A DNA stretch of 64,000 nt from Microcystis panniformis FACHB-1757 (GTDB lineage: Bacteria; Cyanobacteriota; Cyanobacteriia; Cyanobacteriales; Microcystaceae), in NCBI RefSeq assembly GCF_001264245.1, contig NZ_CP011339.1:5022001-5086000 (forward strand), written 5' to 3'. The position numbers were made by a program, and so were the translations under genes. The notes under the pieces are model-generated. The model was not told where the DNA came from, did not search any database, and saw only the letters and a program-made list of their open reading frames with translations. This document shows, in pieces, positions 1-8,578 of the stretch (the stretch's first letter is position 1; every line of letters begins with the position of its first letter).

Positions 1-1
1 A

Positions 2-220
2 AATCTAAACGCAGATTTCAACAAAAATCTAGGATCCCATCTTAAGGATTACCTTGAGTTAGATGACAGTGATCGTCTGGGAATTACTTCCCTAAGAAGG
101 ATTCTCTTTAAAAAGGGCTATCTTGTTGACATTAATGACGATGAATTAGTGAGAGTTTTGCCAACACGCTACGCTGAAAATTCTCAATTAGAGCAGTCTT
201 TTACTGTCAGACACAATTAG
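2..220 (+). CDS. 3' end of an unidentified protein (5' partial)
   Basis: An open frame enters from the left edge and ends at TAG 218-220. The visible 72 residues contain a charged stretch around HLKDYLELDDSDR and end in SFTVRHN. I recognise no domain. The stop overlaps by one base a possible GTG start (220) of the next gene, and the two frames are in the same direction, so they may form an operon. Codon use is cyanobacterium-like. The reading frame is clear; the function is unknown. Confidence 0.55.
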   Translation, partial: NLNADFNKNLGSHLKDYLELDDSDRLGITSLRRILFKKGYLVDINDDELVRVLPTRYAENSQLEQSFTVRHN

Positions 221-261
221 TGCGGATGAGAAGACCACCAATCAAGGAGATTGATTTAAAA

Positions 262-1983
262 ATGGAAAACACAGAGTTATTGTGCGAGATACCAACATCG
301 GTCACTCCCCGTGCTGACATTATTAATGATTTGTTAGCTCAACTAGACAATGAACAGGATAGCGATATCCGTGCTGAAATCATAAGGAAATTAGGGGAAT
401 ATCCTGAGCCTCAAGTGATTAAAAAACTTTGGGATTTGAGAAATAATCTCGAAAACGAATCTGATGATTTTGTGCAGTACGAAATCAAGCTTAGTTTGCA
501 TAAAGTGACTAATCATCCTAGTATAAATATTGATTTTTTTCTGGATAACTTAGAGGTATTCCCATCAAAAGATAACAATTCTCAAGCTCCAAAAGTCTTA
601 ATTGACGCTGCTCTGATTGAAGAGTTTTTATTACGAAATCAGACGACTCTTAACAGTGAAGCTACTAGGGTTATGGGACTTGTTTTAGAGGGAAAAATTA
701 ATCCTTACTTTGGAGAAATGGGATTAATCAAAATTTGGCATAATATCAAAAATCTGAAATCTCAAGAATATGCCAATCGTTTGATCATTGAACTTCTGAG
801 TAAAATTAACGTCGGTCAAGTTAACTTGAAAGAAATTGACCTAGAAAAATATCCCAACGTTAATTTAAAAACGGCAATTCAAGTTGAGATTGCCAGAAAG
901 TATAGCCTAGCAGGTATTATCACCATCGCAGATCGAGAATTCATTGCCAGTGGATATCCTTTTGTGGGTTCTCCTTCCTTATTCTTACAGTTTTTAGGGG
1001 AAGATACCTCGCCAGCTTCTATCGAAAGAACTCTCAAAAATCTCGGTAAAGCGGCAATGGAAAATGAAAAAGTAAAACTCAATCAGCTTTTAGAAAACGA
1101 GCCTCAACAAAACTTATTCTTTGAAGATAATCTTTTCCTTTTTCAAGGCTGGAAAATTGAGAACTTTGAAATTCTCTGTGCCAATAACAATTTAACTTCT
1201 GCGACAGTTATCTTATGCAATACAAAAACCCAAGAGCGTTACACTGAATCGGCCTTTAAAAAAAGTTCAGTAGATGCACTTTTTACTGCTTTTAATGAGG
1301 CTCTAGCTCATTTAGTTGAGGTTAAACATACCCTTAAATCTATCTATTTAGCCAACTTGACACCGGGTCAACAAGGAGAAGTAACTGTCAAGGCGGTGGT
1401 TGAGTATGATGGTAAAGAAGTGATTACCATCTACACCCATGAAAATATTCTCAAGGCTTATTTTTTCGCCTACGTCAAAGCGATGATTGCCGTTTATGCA
1501 CCCGATGAATATCACCCCGATATTCATAGCACGGAAGAATTGACATATTTGCACAAAATTGGCGAACGAGATTTTCGGGGACTGAATTTCAGCCAAGTCA
1601 ATTTAATGGATGGTGAGGCCAATCTTTCCGATGCAAAATTGATGGGATGTAACTTCAGTAAGGCTAATCTTTTGGAGGTTAATTTAACTAATGCTGATTT
1701 AACAGGAGCCGATTTAAGTCATGCCAATTTGAGCAAAGCTGATTTAACAAGAGCCAATTTGAGCAAAGCTAATTTAACGGGAGCTAACTTGACCGATGTT
1801 AAATTAGATGAAAATAATCTAACCCTCCTTGATGGCACAATTTTGACTAACACAATTATGCCTGAAATTAACATTGAAATTAGCGGCGAATCCCGTTTAG
1901 AAAAGGTTGGTCAACTACTCAAACACATTGATCCTCAAAGTCAATCTCGAATCTTGGCCAGCAATTCCAAATTCAAACGGTAG
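262..1983 (+). pseudogene. HEAT/pentapeptide-repeat protein, 5' part, truncated by IS insertion
   Basis: The N-terminal part has HEAT-like helices (around DIRAEIIRKLGEYPEPQVIKKL). The C-terminal part, roughly residues 430-530, is a run of A(D/N)LxX pentapeptide repeats (ADLTGADLSHANLSKADL). The frame is open from GTG 220, but ATG 262 is preferred because AAGGAG lies 12 nt before it. The native coding sequence stops at 1958: from 1959 on, the last residues and TAG 1981-1983 lie inside the terminal repeat of a 1504-bp IS. Removing the IS and one 9-bp duplication joins this frame to 3472-3919 as one 714-residue protein. Pentapeptide proteins often act in protein-protein contacts; no function is assigned. 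Confidence 0.8.
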
Positions 1984-3462
1984 TGTAGGATACAGAATTG
2001 ATTTCGCTTCTGTCCCTCAAAATAGAGTGAACGAGTTGCCCATTGGGTTTTGCAGGAATGGAAGTCCAAGATTTGAGTTTTATAGGGATGCTGAGCTACT
2101 TCCACAGGGCTATCGCTGGCATGGTTGACCCGCGCAGTGCTAGCAATGCTACTCGCTACAGTCTAAAAGACGCGGTCTTGGGGGCATTTGCTAGCTTCTT
2201 TATGCAAAATGAATCCTTTCTAGAATATCAGCGTCAATTGAATAGTCGTTGTGGACGAGATAATGCTCAAAGTCTGTTTGGTCTGGTTAATATCCCGACC
2301 ATAGAACAGATAAAGAATATTCTCGATAGAATAGCCGCAAAGCCTCTTTTTTCACCGTTCAAATGGATTTATCAAGGTCTGAGAGAACAAGGCTATTTGA
2401 GGCTGTTTACAGCCTTGGATGGCAACTTACTCGTCGCCCTAGATGGGACTCAGTACTATGATTCAGAGAAAATTAGTTGTCCTTGTTGCTCAACCCGCAC
2501 CTCGAAACAGGGGAAGGTAACTTATCACCATCAAGCTATTTTGCCTGTAATTGTCTCTCCTGACCAAAAATCGGTCATTTCCTTGCCACCAGAATTTATC
2601 ACTCCTCAAGATGGCAGTGAGAAACAAGACTGTGAGCAAAACGCGGCAAAACGCTGGATAGCGAGCCATGCGTCCTGGTTTGAAGGCCAGCCCATCACCC
2701 TCTTAGGCGACGACCTCTATAGTCGCCAACCGATGGCTGAATATTGTTTGGAACACCATTTCAACTTTATCTTTGTCTGTTTACCGTCCTCCCATCCGAC
2801 TCTCTATGAGTGGGTTTCTTTCCTGGAGGCTAATCAAGAAGTCAAAACCACTCAACAGCGACGTTGGAATGGGCGATACTTTGAAATTTGGGACTATCGT
2901 TATCTCAATCAAGTCCCCCTGCGCGAACAACAACCCGCCTTACTGGTCAATTGGTGTGAGGTGACCGTTAAGCGCGAGTCGGATGGTCAACTTCTCTATC
3001 GCAATAGCTGGATTACTAACCACGACCTGACTCCCCAACGGGTCATTCTGGTCTGCGCTGCTGGACGGAGCCGTTGGCGAACCGAAAATGAGAATCACAA
3101 TGTGCTCAAAACTCGGGGCTATCATTTGGAGCATAATTTTGGACATGGTCAGCAACATTTGTCCTCTTTTCTGTTGACCCTCAATCTCCTGGCTTTCTTA
3201 TTTCATACTGTTCTGCATCTAGTCGATGAACGCTATCAACGGGCTCGGATGCAAAGGGGGACTCGCAGAGGCTTTTTTAACGATGTTCTTTGCTTAACCA
3301 AGTATCTGCTGTTTGAAGGCTGGCACCACCTTTTAGACTTTATGCTCGATGAGGCCATCCCTGTTACTCGCGTTAATTCTTCTTGATTTTGGATGGGGAG
3401 CTACAGGGCAAAAGCGTTTTGTATTCTGTATTCCTTGCTACATTCTGAATTTGGAATTGCTG
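1959..3462 (+). mobile_element. 1504-bp insertion sequence (ISNCY-like transposase)
   Basis: The ends are CAGCAATTCC and GGAATTGCTG, the tips of imperfect inverted repeats of about 60 bp that also share ATACAGAAT and CGCTT blocks (1990-2017 against 3405-3431). The element is flanked by the 9-bp direct repeat AATCTTGGC at 1950-1958 and 3463-3471. It carries one transposase gene and interrupts a pentapeptide-repeat gene in frame. Confidence 0.93.
2058..3386 (+). CDS. DDE transposase, ISNCY-like
   Basis: About 442 residues with an apparently intact RNase-H-fold DDE triad: first Asp in LVALDGTQY, second in LLGDDLYS, Glu in RTENENHNVLKTRGYHLEHN. A CPCC zinc-ribbon-like insertion follows the first Asp. 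The frame is open from TTG 2043, but ATG 2058 is the first ATG. It fills most of the IS at 1959-3462 and shows no internal stop, so the element may still be functional. The family name (ISNCY) is from memory of similar cyanobacterial transposases and is less sure than the transposase call itself. Confidence 0.85.
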   Translation: MEVQDLSFIGMLSYFHRAIAGMVDPRSASNATRYSLKDAVLGAFASFFMQNESFLEYQRQLNSRCGRDNAQSLFGLVNIPTIEQIKNILDRIAAKPLFSPFKWIYQGLREQGYLRLFTALDGNLLVALDGTQYYDSEKISCPCCSTRTSKQGKVTYHHQAILPVIVSPDQKSVISLPPEFITPQDGSEKQDCEQNAAKRWIASHASWFEGQPITLLGDDLYSRQPMAEYCLEHHFNFIFVCLPSSHPTLYEWVSFLEANQEVKTTQQRRWNGRYFEIWDYRYLNQVPLREQQPALLVNWCEVTVKRESDGQLLYRNSWITNHDLTPQRVILVCAAGRSRWRTENENHNVLKTRGYHLEHNFGHGQQHLSSFLLTLNLLAFLFHTVLHLVDERYQRARMQRGTRRGFFNDVLCLTKYLLFEGWHHLLDFMLDEAIPVTRVNSS

Positions 3463-3463
3463 A

Positions 3464-3919
3464 ATCTTGGCTGTTCACTCCATGACAGATTCCATCTGGT
3501 GGGATAATCCCCTTGGTCAAAAATTCTGGGAAGTTAACAAAGAACTAATCAAAAGGGGGATTTCTATTCAACGAGTCTTTATTCTTCCTGAAGTTCCGAC
3601 TCCAAAGCATTTACAAGTGATTCAGGAACAACTTAACTCTGGCATAGAAGTCGCTTGTATTTGTCAGGAAAAAGCCAAAGATGTTGAAGGCTATCCTTGG
3701 GATGATACCAACCTATTGATTAGCGAAAACTTATCTGTTCCCAGAAATTCTTTTACAGCGAGAAGAACTATGAATGGTCAAACAGAATCAGGTTATATTT
3801 CCTATCAAACAAGAGTTGTCGAGACAGATAAAAGTATCTTTAACGCTCTATGGGAAAAATCCGAAAAACTCTCTACTCAAGCTAATATTCAGGAACAATT
3901 AGCAAACCTGAATACCTGA
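3464..3919 (+). pseudogene. 3' part of the IS-interrupted pentapeptide-repeat gene
   Basis: This 150-residue open frame (from TTG 3467) has no start signal of its own. It begins at the second copy of the 9-bp duplication AATCTTGGC. Joined to the frame ending at 1958 it reads ...QSRILAVHSMTDSIWWDNP..., in phase. It is therefore the former C-terminal domain of the pentapeptide protein. The domain has alternating beta/alpha character (ISIQRVFILPEVPTPKHLQV, then GIEVACICQEKA); I do not recognise a family. Confidence 0.8.
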
Positions 3920-3957
3920 CCCCGAATTTTATTGTTTTATTAACTGATGCTCACAAG

Positions 3958-4371
3958 GCGATCGCTGTTTCTATTCTGTTTTGATAAAAAGCGATCGCTA
4001 AAAAGAAATTTCTCGGTCGTTTGTCACACAATCCTGAAGATATAAATCAATTAATTCCTGATAAGAAATTCCTTTTTCTTTTGCTTTTTTTTCAAAGAAA
4101 TCAATGACATCAATCCTTAAAGGTAAAGTGACCTGCCGCTTGAGTTGTTGAGCAAAAGGATTAGGACGACTTTTCATATTAGCGAGATCATACTCTGATT
4201 TCATCAACAATAACCTCGATGAGGACAGTATAGTATTTTGGTTAAATTTAACGACTCAATTATAGTACATACAATCAAATTAACGATAGTTTGCTCTTAA
4301 AAAATTTTTCTCTCTCACCTCAGAAAAACTGCGATCGCCGTTCTAATTCTATTTTGATAAAAAGCGATCGC
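3958..4371. repeat. HIP1-bracketed 41-bp unit, two copies
   Basis: The unit starts and ends with the HIP1 octamer GCGATCGC (3958-3998 and 4331-4371, both 41 bp). The two copies share the inner block TTTTGATAAAAAGCGATCGC. A third, partial version (CATAAAAAGCGATCGC) ends at 5238. The first two bracket the orphan antitoxin gene. Confidence 0.7.
3998..4210 (-). CDS. CopG/BrnA-like antitoxin, orphan
   Basis: A small basic protein (about 68-70 residues) with the pattern KSRPNPFAQQLKRQVTLPLR followed by two predicted helices ending in YQELIDLYLQDC. This is the ribbon-helix-helix layout of CopG-type antitoxins that usually end a BrnT/BrnA-type operon. The start is MLMKSEYD (4210) or the ATG two codons later. 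No toxin frame lies upstream (4211-4572) or downstream (3920-3997), so the gene is an orphan and may be a remnant of a toxin-antitoxin pair or a stand-alone DNA-binding repressor. Confidence 0.65.
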   Translation of the reverse strand: MLMKSEYDLANMKSRPNPFAQQLKRQVTLPLRIDVIDFFEKKAKEKGISYQELIDLYLQDCVTNDREISF

Positions 4372-4441
4372 TTCCCCACAATCCCTAAAAAATAACCATA
4401 AAATTAATTAATAAGTGGGTAGGCGTTAAAAATTATCAGAT

Positions 4442-4508
4442 GCCCCCTTATTAAGGGGGATCCCCCCGCCTATCGGCACCCCCCTTATCAAGGGGGGCAG
4501 GGGGGATC
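4442..4508. repeat. GC-rich double-hairpin intergenic repeat
   Basis: Two adjacent palindromes: CCCCCTTATTAAGGGGG and, after a short spacer, CCCCCCTTATCAAGGGGGG followed by another G-run. Such C/G-run hairpins are typical dispersed repeats between cyanobacterial genes. It sits 65 bp before a Uma2 gene and could affect transcript ends. Confidence 0.6.
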
Positions 4509-4572
4509 GAACCTAAAATCCATTATTAATTTAATTATAACCAGCCACTTAGAATATCGGAGAAAGACAAAC

Positions 4573-5184
4573 ATGATTATCGCTCAAGAAAAACCAACTA
4601 TTGCGACAGTCACCAAAACCCCTGTCACTTTGGAAGCATATCGGGCGATCGCTGAAACTTCTCAGGAACGTTATGAATATTGCCATGGAGAAATGATTCT
4701 TATGCCTGGAGGAACCGCAACCCACAGCGCAATCGCGATCAATATCTCGGTTTTTTTGGGATTTTTATTGAGAGATAGGGATTTTCGTCTGTATAACAGC
4801 GATCTGCGGTTGTGGATTCCTGAATATCATTGTGGAACCTATACCGATCTCATGGTTGTTAACCATGAACCGGAATTTAACGGCGATCGCAAAGACGAAA
4901 TTCTTAATCCTTTATTTATTGTAGAGGTGCTTTCCCCCGCCACAGAGGCCTATGATCGAGGTGATAAATTTAGAAAATATCGTTCCCTGTCAAGTTTTTG
5001 TGAATATCTGCTCGTTAGTCAAACTGAACCCTACATTGAGCAATATTTCAGACTCGCACAGAGCGATCGCTGGCAACTACAAACCTACGATCAACTTAGT
5101 CAAATAATCCCTCTGGAGAGTTTAAATGTTGAACTTCCCTTGCTAGAAATTTATCGTCGCGTTAGTTTTGCGGCAGCCTCATAA
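4573..5184 (+). CDS. Uma2 family endonuclease (DUF820)
   Basis: 203 residues. Uma2 proteins have a PD-(D/E)XK restriction-like fold and are greatly expanded in Microcystis-type genomes; their biological role is unclear. Visible core: RYEYCHGEMILMPGG near the N-terminus (the conserved E and basic residues), GTYTDLMVV with the catalytic-type Asp, then PLFIVEVLSPATEAYDRGDK with the E-V-L form of the (D/E)XK strand, and KFRKYRSL. The start at ATG 4573 has a GGAGAAAG upstream. The gene is free-standing between intergenic repeats. Length is normal and no damage is seen. Confidence 0.85.
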   Translation: MIIAQEKPTIATVTKTPVTLEAYRAIAETSQERYEYCHGEMILMPGGTATHSAIAINISVFLGFLLRDRDFRLYNSDLRLWIPEYHCGTYTDLMVVNHEPEFNGDRKDEILNPLFIVEVLSPATEAYDRGDKFRKYRSLSSFCEYLLVSQTEPYIEQYFRLAQSDRWQLQTYDQLSQIIPLESLNVELPLLEIYRRVSFAAAS

Positions 5185-5276
5185 ATCGCTTAATCCGATT
5201 AATACCCTTTCTATTTTGTTTGCATAAAAAGCGATCGCCCCACAGTAAAGAAGCGGTGAGAAGTAGTTCATTGGAA

Positions 5277-5531
5277 CTACTCAGGATGGTTAGGCAGAGA
5301 ATGATATTGAAAAATGCCAAATATACTGCCGACACTGCCGACACTTAGAATACTGCCAACACTGCCAATACTGAGAATACTGCCGACACTGCCAATACTG
5401 AGCATACTGCCGATACTAACCAGACTTAAAATACTGCTGGCACTAGCGAGACTTAAAATACTGCCAGCACTGCCTAAACTCAAGATACAGCGATAACTAG
5501 CTTTGCTCAGATAATTAAGACCAGAAATCAT
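5277..5531 (-). CDS. Small serine/glycine 9-residue-repeat protein coupled to the channel gene
   Basis: 84 residues from ATG 5531-5529, which overlaps the TGA stop (5530-5528) of the upstream RCK channel gene as ATGA, a strong sign of translational coupling. After a short N-terminus (MISGLNYLSKASYR) come six tandem copies of a 9-residue motif, SIGSVGSIL and variants, with Ser every third residue and aliphatic residues between. The C-terminus (HSLPNHPE) is polar. I recognise no family. The regular Ser/Gly/aliphatic pattern suggests a membrane-associated or stacked beta/helical structure. The coupling implies co-production with the channel. The opposite strand is also open here because the repeat is 27 bp, but only the minus frame has the coupled start. 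Confidence 0.6.
   Translation of the reverse strand: MISGLNYLSKASYRCILSLGSAGSILSLASASSILSLVSIGSMLSIGSVGSILSIGSVGSILSVGSVGSIFGIFQYHSLPNHPE
5325..5486 (-). repeat. Six tandem 27-bp units coding the 9-residue repeat
   Basis: Six head-to-tail 27-bp units (5325-5351, 5352-5378, 5379-5405, 5406-5432, 5433-5459, 5460-5486), each beginning AC(T/A)GC on the plus strand. Units nearest the 3' end of the minus-strand gene are most alike and the others are diverged. That is consistent with recent copy-number change at one end. Confidence 0.85.
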
Positions 5532-7234
5532 TTTAAATCGCGGAAAGATTGGGGAATAGTTAGGGAAGTATTTTGCCAAACCTGTTGTAAACGCATAGCC
5601 GGCATAGTTAGATACAGAATATCACCTTGATCGAGAGTAATTTCTAGTAATTGCCAACCGTGGATAGTTTGACCCTGTTTTTCTAGGTAAAGTGGCACAA
5701 AATCGGCATTCATCGCCGCTTCCTTGACAATTTGCCCCATGAAAGGATGATTAGGTGTGATTAATGTAGCCAAAGCAACCCAGAGGAGATCATCGGTCAT
5801 GCCATTACCGAGAATTCTACCGCCCAAAGCGGCCGCAGCGAAGGAATAGGTAGCTAGATCCCGGGGACATAATACCGTATCAAAATCAAAAACCTCTTGA
5901 ATCGATCGCCCGAATTGTTCCTGAGAGCAGCTTAAAACTAGATTAATTTTAGGAGCGATCGCTTTAGCAGTGAGGGCAATCTCCACATTAATCATATCCT
6001 CGTAAGTAACCACGATCAAAGATTCAGCGTTGTTAATATTAGCGGTTTCTAGGGTAGCCACTAGACGCGCATCCTCGATGATGACGGGGATTCCCCAGGA
6101 GCGCACGGAATGCAAAAATCGGTTATTGGGGTCCGATTCGATCACCACCACTTCACAGCCTTGGTCGTGCAATTGTCGCACGATCCGGGTGCCGATACCT
6201 CCTAAACCACAGATAATGTGATGATTGCGGACGGGAATGCGGGTAGCATCCCAAAACTGCTTAAAGCGACTACCGAGGATAAAATCGTTGAGGAGAGCAT
6301 AACAGATACCGATAACCCCGGCACCGACAATCATCATGACCACGGTAAAAATTTTGATACTATCGGGGGTAGATTCGGCCACTTTTTCGTTACCTCCGGC
6401 GCCGGTAATCATCCCGACGGAGAAATAGAGGGAATCGACAAGGGAAATTTTTTGATTAACGCTGAGATAGGTAATGGTAGCAAGGGAAATCATCCCCAAG
6501 AGGGAAAGGGTGACAAGAATTACCGGTTGGACATAGTGCTGATAGGGACGAAGATTGAGCAGATTTCTCAGCCACTTTTGCAGTTTAAAACGCTGTTTTG
6601 CCTTAATTGTCGGTTTATTGCCGATAATCAGATGATCGCCAGTTTGGAGTTTTTTGCCTAAAAGAACTGCTGAAACCAGATCAATTTCGTCGTGAGCGGG
6701 GAGATAATAGATTAACATCCGGGCCGGATCGTCCCAAAGTTCGTAGAGGGGTAATCCCCACCAAGGATGATTTTCCTCAATAATTATCTCTTGAATTGGC
6801 CAAAGGCGATCGAATAGCTGTAATTGACCGATAGCTTTATTACCAAGGGCAGCAAAGGAAAAGATCGGGGCTGCTAGGGAAGCAACGCTCATGCTAACGT
6901 GAGCAGGGAGGGTTTGATCGAGTCTTTCTCCCAAAGTTTCGTTAAATAGTCGGTTAACTATCCGAATTTTCGGGTTAATTATTCTTGCGCGGGTGAGAAT
7001 TTCTAGATTGAGTGCGTCGTTATCGATGGCCAAAACTAGGGTTTCTGCATCTGGAAGGCCAGCTTGCAGGAGAGTTTTAGGAGAGCAGGGATCGCCGATG
7101 ATAATATCAGACTGGTATTCACAGACCATTTGGCGATCGCTAATCGCCACTACTGCCGCAGATTGTTGTTTGAGTAAACAAAAGATTTTATAACCCGTGC
7201 GACCTAATCCACAGACGATGATTTGCGGTTTCAT
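5528..7234 (-). CDS. Dual-RCK (TrkA-N) two-helix ion channel protein
   Basis: 568 residues: an N-terminal Rossmann RCK/TrkA-N domain (IIVCGLGRTGYK, residues about 4-15), a linker with TrkA-C character, a transmembrane helix about 236-256, a pore loop about 268-282, a second helix about 294-318, then another RCK domain starting HHIICGLGGIGTRI (about 338). This RCK-pore-RCK order is that of bacterial potassium channel or transporter proteins that sense NAD(H) or ATP. The selectivity-filter region reads SVGMITGAGG instead of the usual T(V/I)GYG, so potassium selectivity is uncertain. The start is ATG 7234. The stop overlaps the start of the small repeat protein downstream. Confidence 0.85.
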   Translation of the reverse strand: MKPQIIVCGLGRTGYKIFCLLKQQSAAVVAISDRQMVCEYQSDIIIGDPCSPKTLLQAGLPDAETLVLAIDNDALNLEILTRARIINPKIRIVNRLFNETLGERLDQTLPAHVSMSVASLAAPIFSFAALGNKAIGQLQLFDRLWPIQEIIIEENHPWWGLPLYELWDDPARMLIYYLPAHDEIDLVSAVLLGKKLQTGDHLIIGNKPTIKAKQRFKLQKWLRNLLNLRPYQHYVQPVILVTLSLLGMISLATITYLSVNQKISLVDSLYFSVGMITGAGGNEKVAESTPDSIKIFTVVMMIVGAGVIGICYALLNDFILGSRFKQFWDATRIPVRNHHIICGLGGIGTRIVRQLHDQGCEVVVIESDPNNRFLHSVRSWGIPVIIEDARLVATLETANINNAESLIVVTYEDMINVEIALTAKAIAPKINLVLSCSQEQFGRSIQEVFDFDTVLCPRDLATYSFAAAALGGRILGNGMTDDLLWVALATLITPNHPFMGQIVKEAAMNADFVPLYLEKQGQTIHGWQLLEITLDQGDILYLTMPAMRLQQVWQNTSLTIPQSFRDLK

Positions 7235-7384
7235 TCGTCGAGCGCGTTTTTTGCTGATTAACCTTTCATTTCTAGCGCAAAAACTAGGAAAAATCTGTAA
7301 CTAAAGCTGCAATATTGCCAATTTTCCTAATCAGGCTTTGAAGATGATAAAATAACCATCATCATTGATTTAATCACTTAGGTC

Positions 7385-8493
7385 TTGACTCGCTTTCTTT
7401 GGGATAAATTTAGTAAAGATTACCTCGAAACCTTTCTCTCTTCTTCCGGTGACGTGAAAACTAGCCTTGATGTGACGGCAGAAACTCAAGAAATTGATGT
7501 GTATTTTCGACCGACTTCCCCCAAAATACCGCCCGAATTAGGCTTATTGGGCAAATTAGCTCAAACCCCTTGTCTATTGGAACCCTATCGCAATCCTGTC
7601 ACGATTGAGGGAATTCTCGCTTGTTTATCTAAACTGTTGACTGTGCGGGAACAATTACAAAGAGAAGCTCACCGTCATCAACAACCCTTATTAGCAGAAA
7701 ATATGGCTCTTCGTTACTTGGTATGGTTCGATAGGGGGGCATAAATCGACTAAATCCTTATCTGGCAAGAGATTTAATTGATTAGTTCGCTCTAGATCAA
7801 AAACAATTGACAAAAATCGCCAAATATCTTTCTCTATAAGGGTTTCATCTCTTATAATCCTGTCCGTTGCATAAGACAAACCGAAGAACCGAAAATATTC
7901 CTAGACTATGGATACTAACTCCTACTGCCAGTCAGAGGATTATAACTGCTTTTTCCGCTCTCAATCATCCAGATTGGGGAGAAGGAATTTATTTTTTACC
8001 TCCAGCATTAACCACATCCCTTATTGTCCTGCATCAATTACCTGAAACCCCTGAAACCCTTTGGTTAAGATTATTAGGTAGAGGAGGAACCAGAACCAGA
8101 GCGATTGATGAATTAGAGGCCTTGTCTCCTAGTCATCCTTTTAAATCAGCTTCCTTAAAATTATTATACAATTTGAGTAGGAACTTGCAAGCCTTACCCA
8201 AAAGAACCCAGGAGGAGAGGAAATTTATTATGCGTTTAGCCCCTTTATACGAACAAGATAGAGAAGCAGCGATTCAAAAGGGCAGAATCGAAGGGATTCA
8301 AGAAGGGAGAATCGAGGGGATTCAAGAAGGAGAATTTAAAGTAGTGCTACGCTTGCTTAACCGACGTTTTGGTGAACTTCCCCCGAATATCACCGAAACT
8401 ATCCAAAAACTCTCAGTAGAAAAATTAGAAGACTTAGGAGAAGCATTACTAGACTTTGAGAGTCAAGCTGACTTAATTAATTGGCTGAACTAA
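7385..8493 (+). pseudogene. Rpn-type PD-(D/E)XK nuclease (DUF4351 C-terminus), interrupted by a MITE
   Basis: The frame starts at TTG 7385 (LTRFLWDKFSKDYLE, the usual Rpn N-terminus) and runs through SLDVTAETQEIDVYFRP, where EID is the nuclease-like motif. It is broken after codon 106 by a 186-bp MITE at 7705-7890 and resumes at 7899. Removing the MITE and one 8-bp duplication leaves 915 nt (305 codons), fully open, ending in the DUF4351 helix pair (LSVEKLEDLGEALLDF). Rpn proteins are recombination-promoting or transposase-like nucleases. The tail contains repeated IEGIQEGR motifs. The gene is almost certainly inactive as it stands. Confidence 0.85.
7705..7890. mobile_element. ISL3-type MITE, copy 1 (186 bp)
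   Basis: The ends are GGCTCTTCG and CGAAGAACC. It is flanked by the perfect 8-bp duplication GAAAATAT (7697-7704 and 7891-7898). It sits inside the first Rpn gene copy; the second gene copy shows the empty site. The same ends and TSD length occur on the ISL3 element at 39462-40883. Confidence 0.92.
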
Positions 8494-8578
8494 TAAATAG
8501 GCTTTGAAGATGATAAAATAATCATCATCATTGATTTAATAACTTAGGTCTTGACTCGCTTTCTTTGGGATAAATTTA

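Noticed and set aside
5314..5496. Plus-strand frame of ILPTLP repeats
   Set aside because: It is the mirror of the 27-bp repeat; only the minus frame has a coupled start and a plausible context.
6218..6661. 147-codon plus-strand frame inside the channel gene
   Set aside because: It is antisense to the conserved pore and RCK regions and has no domain of its own.
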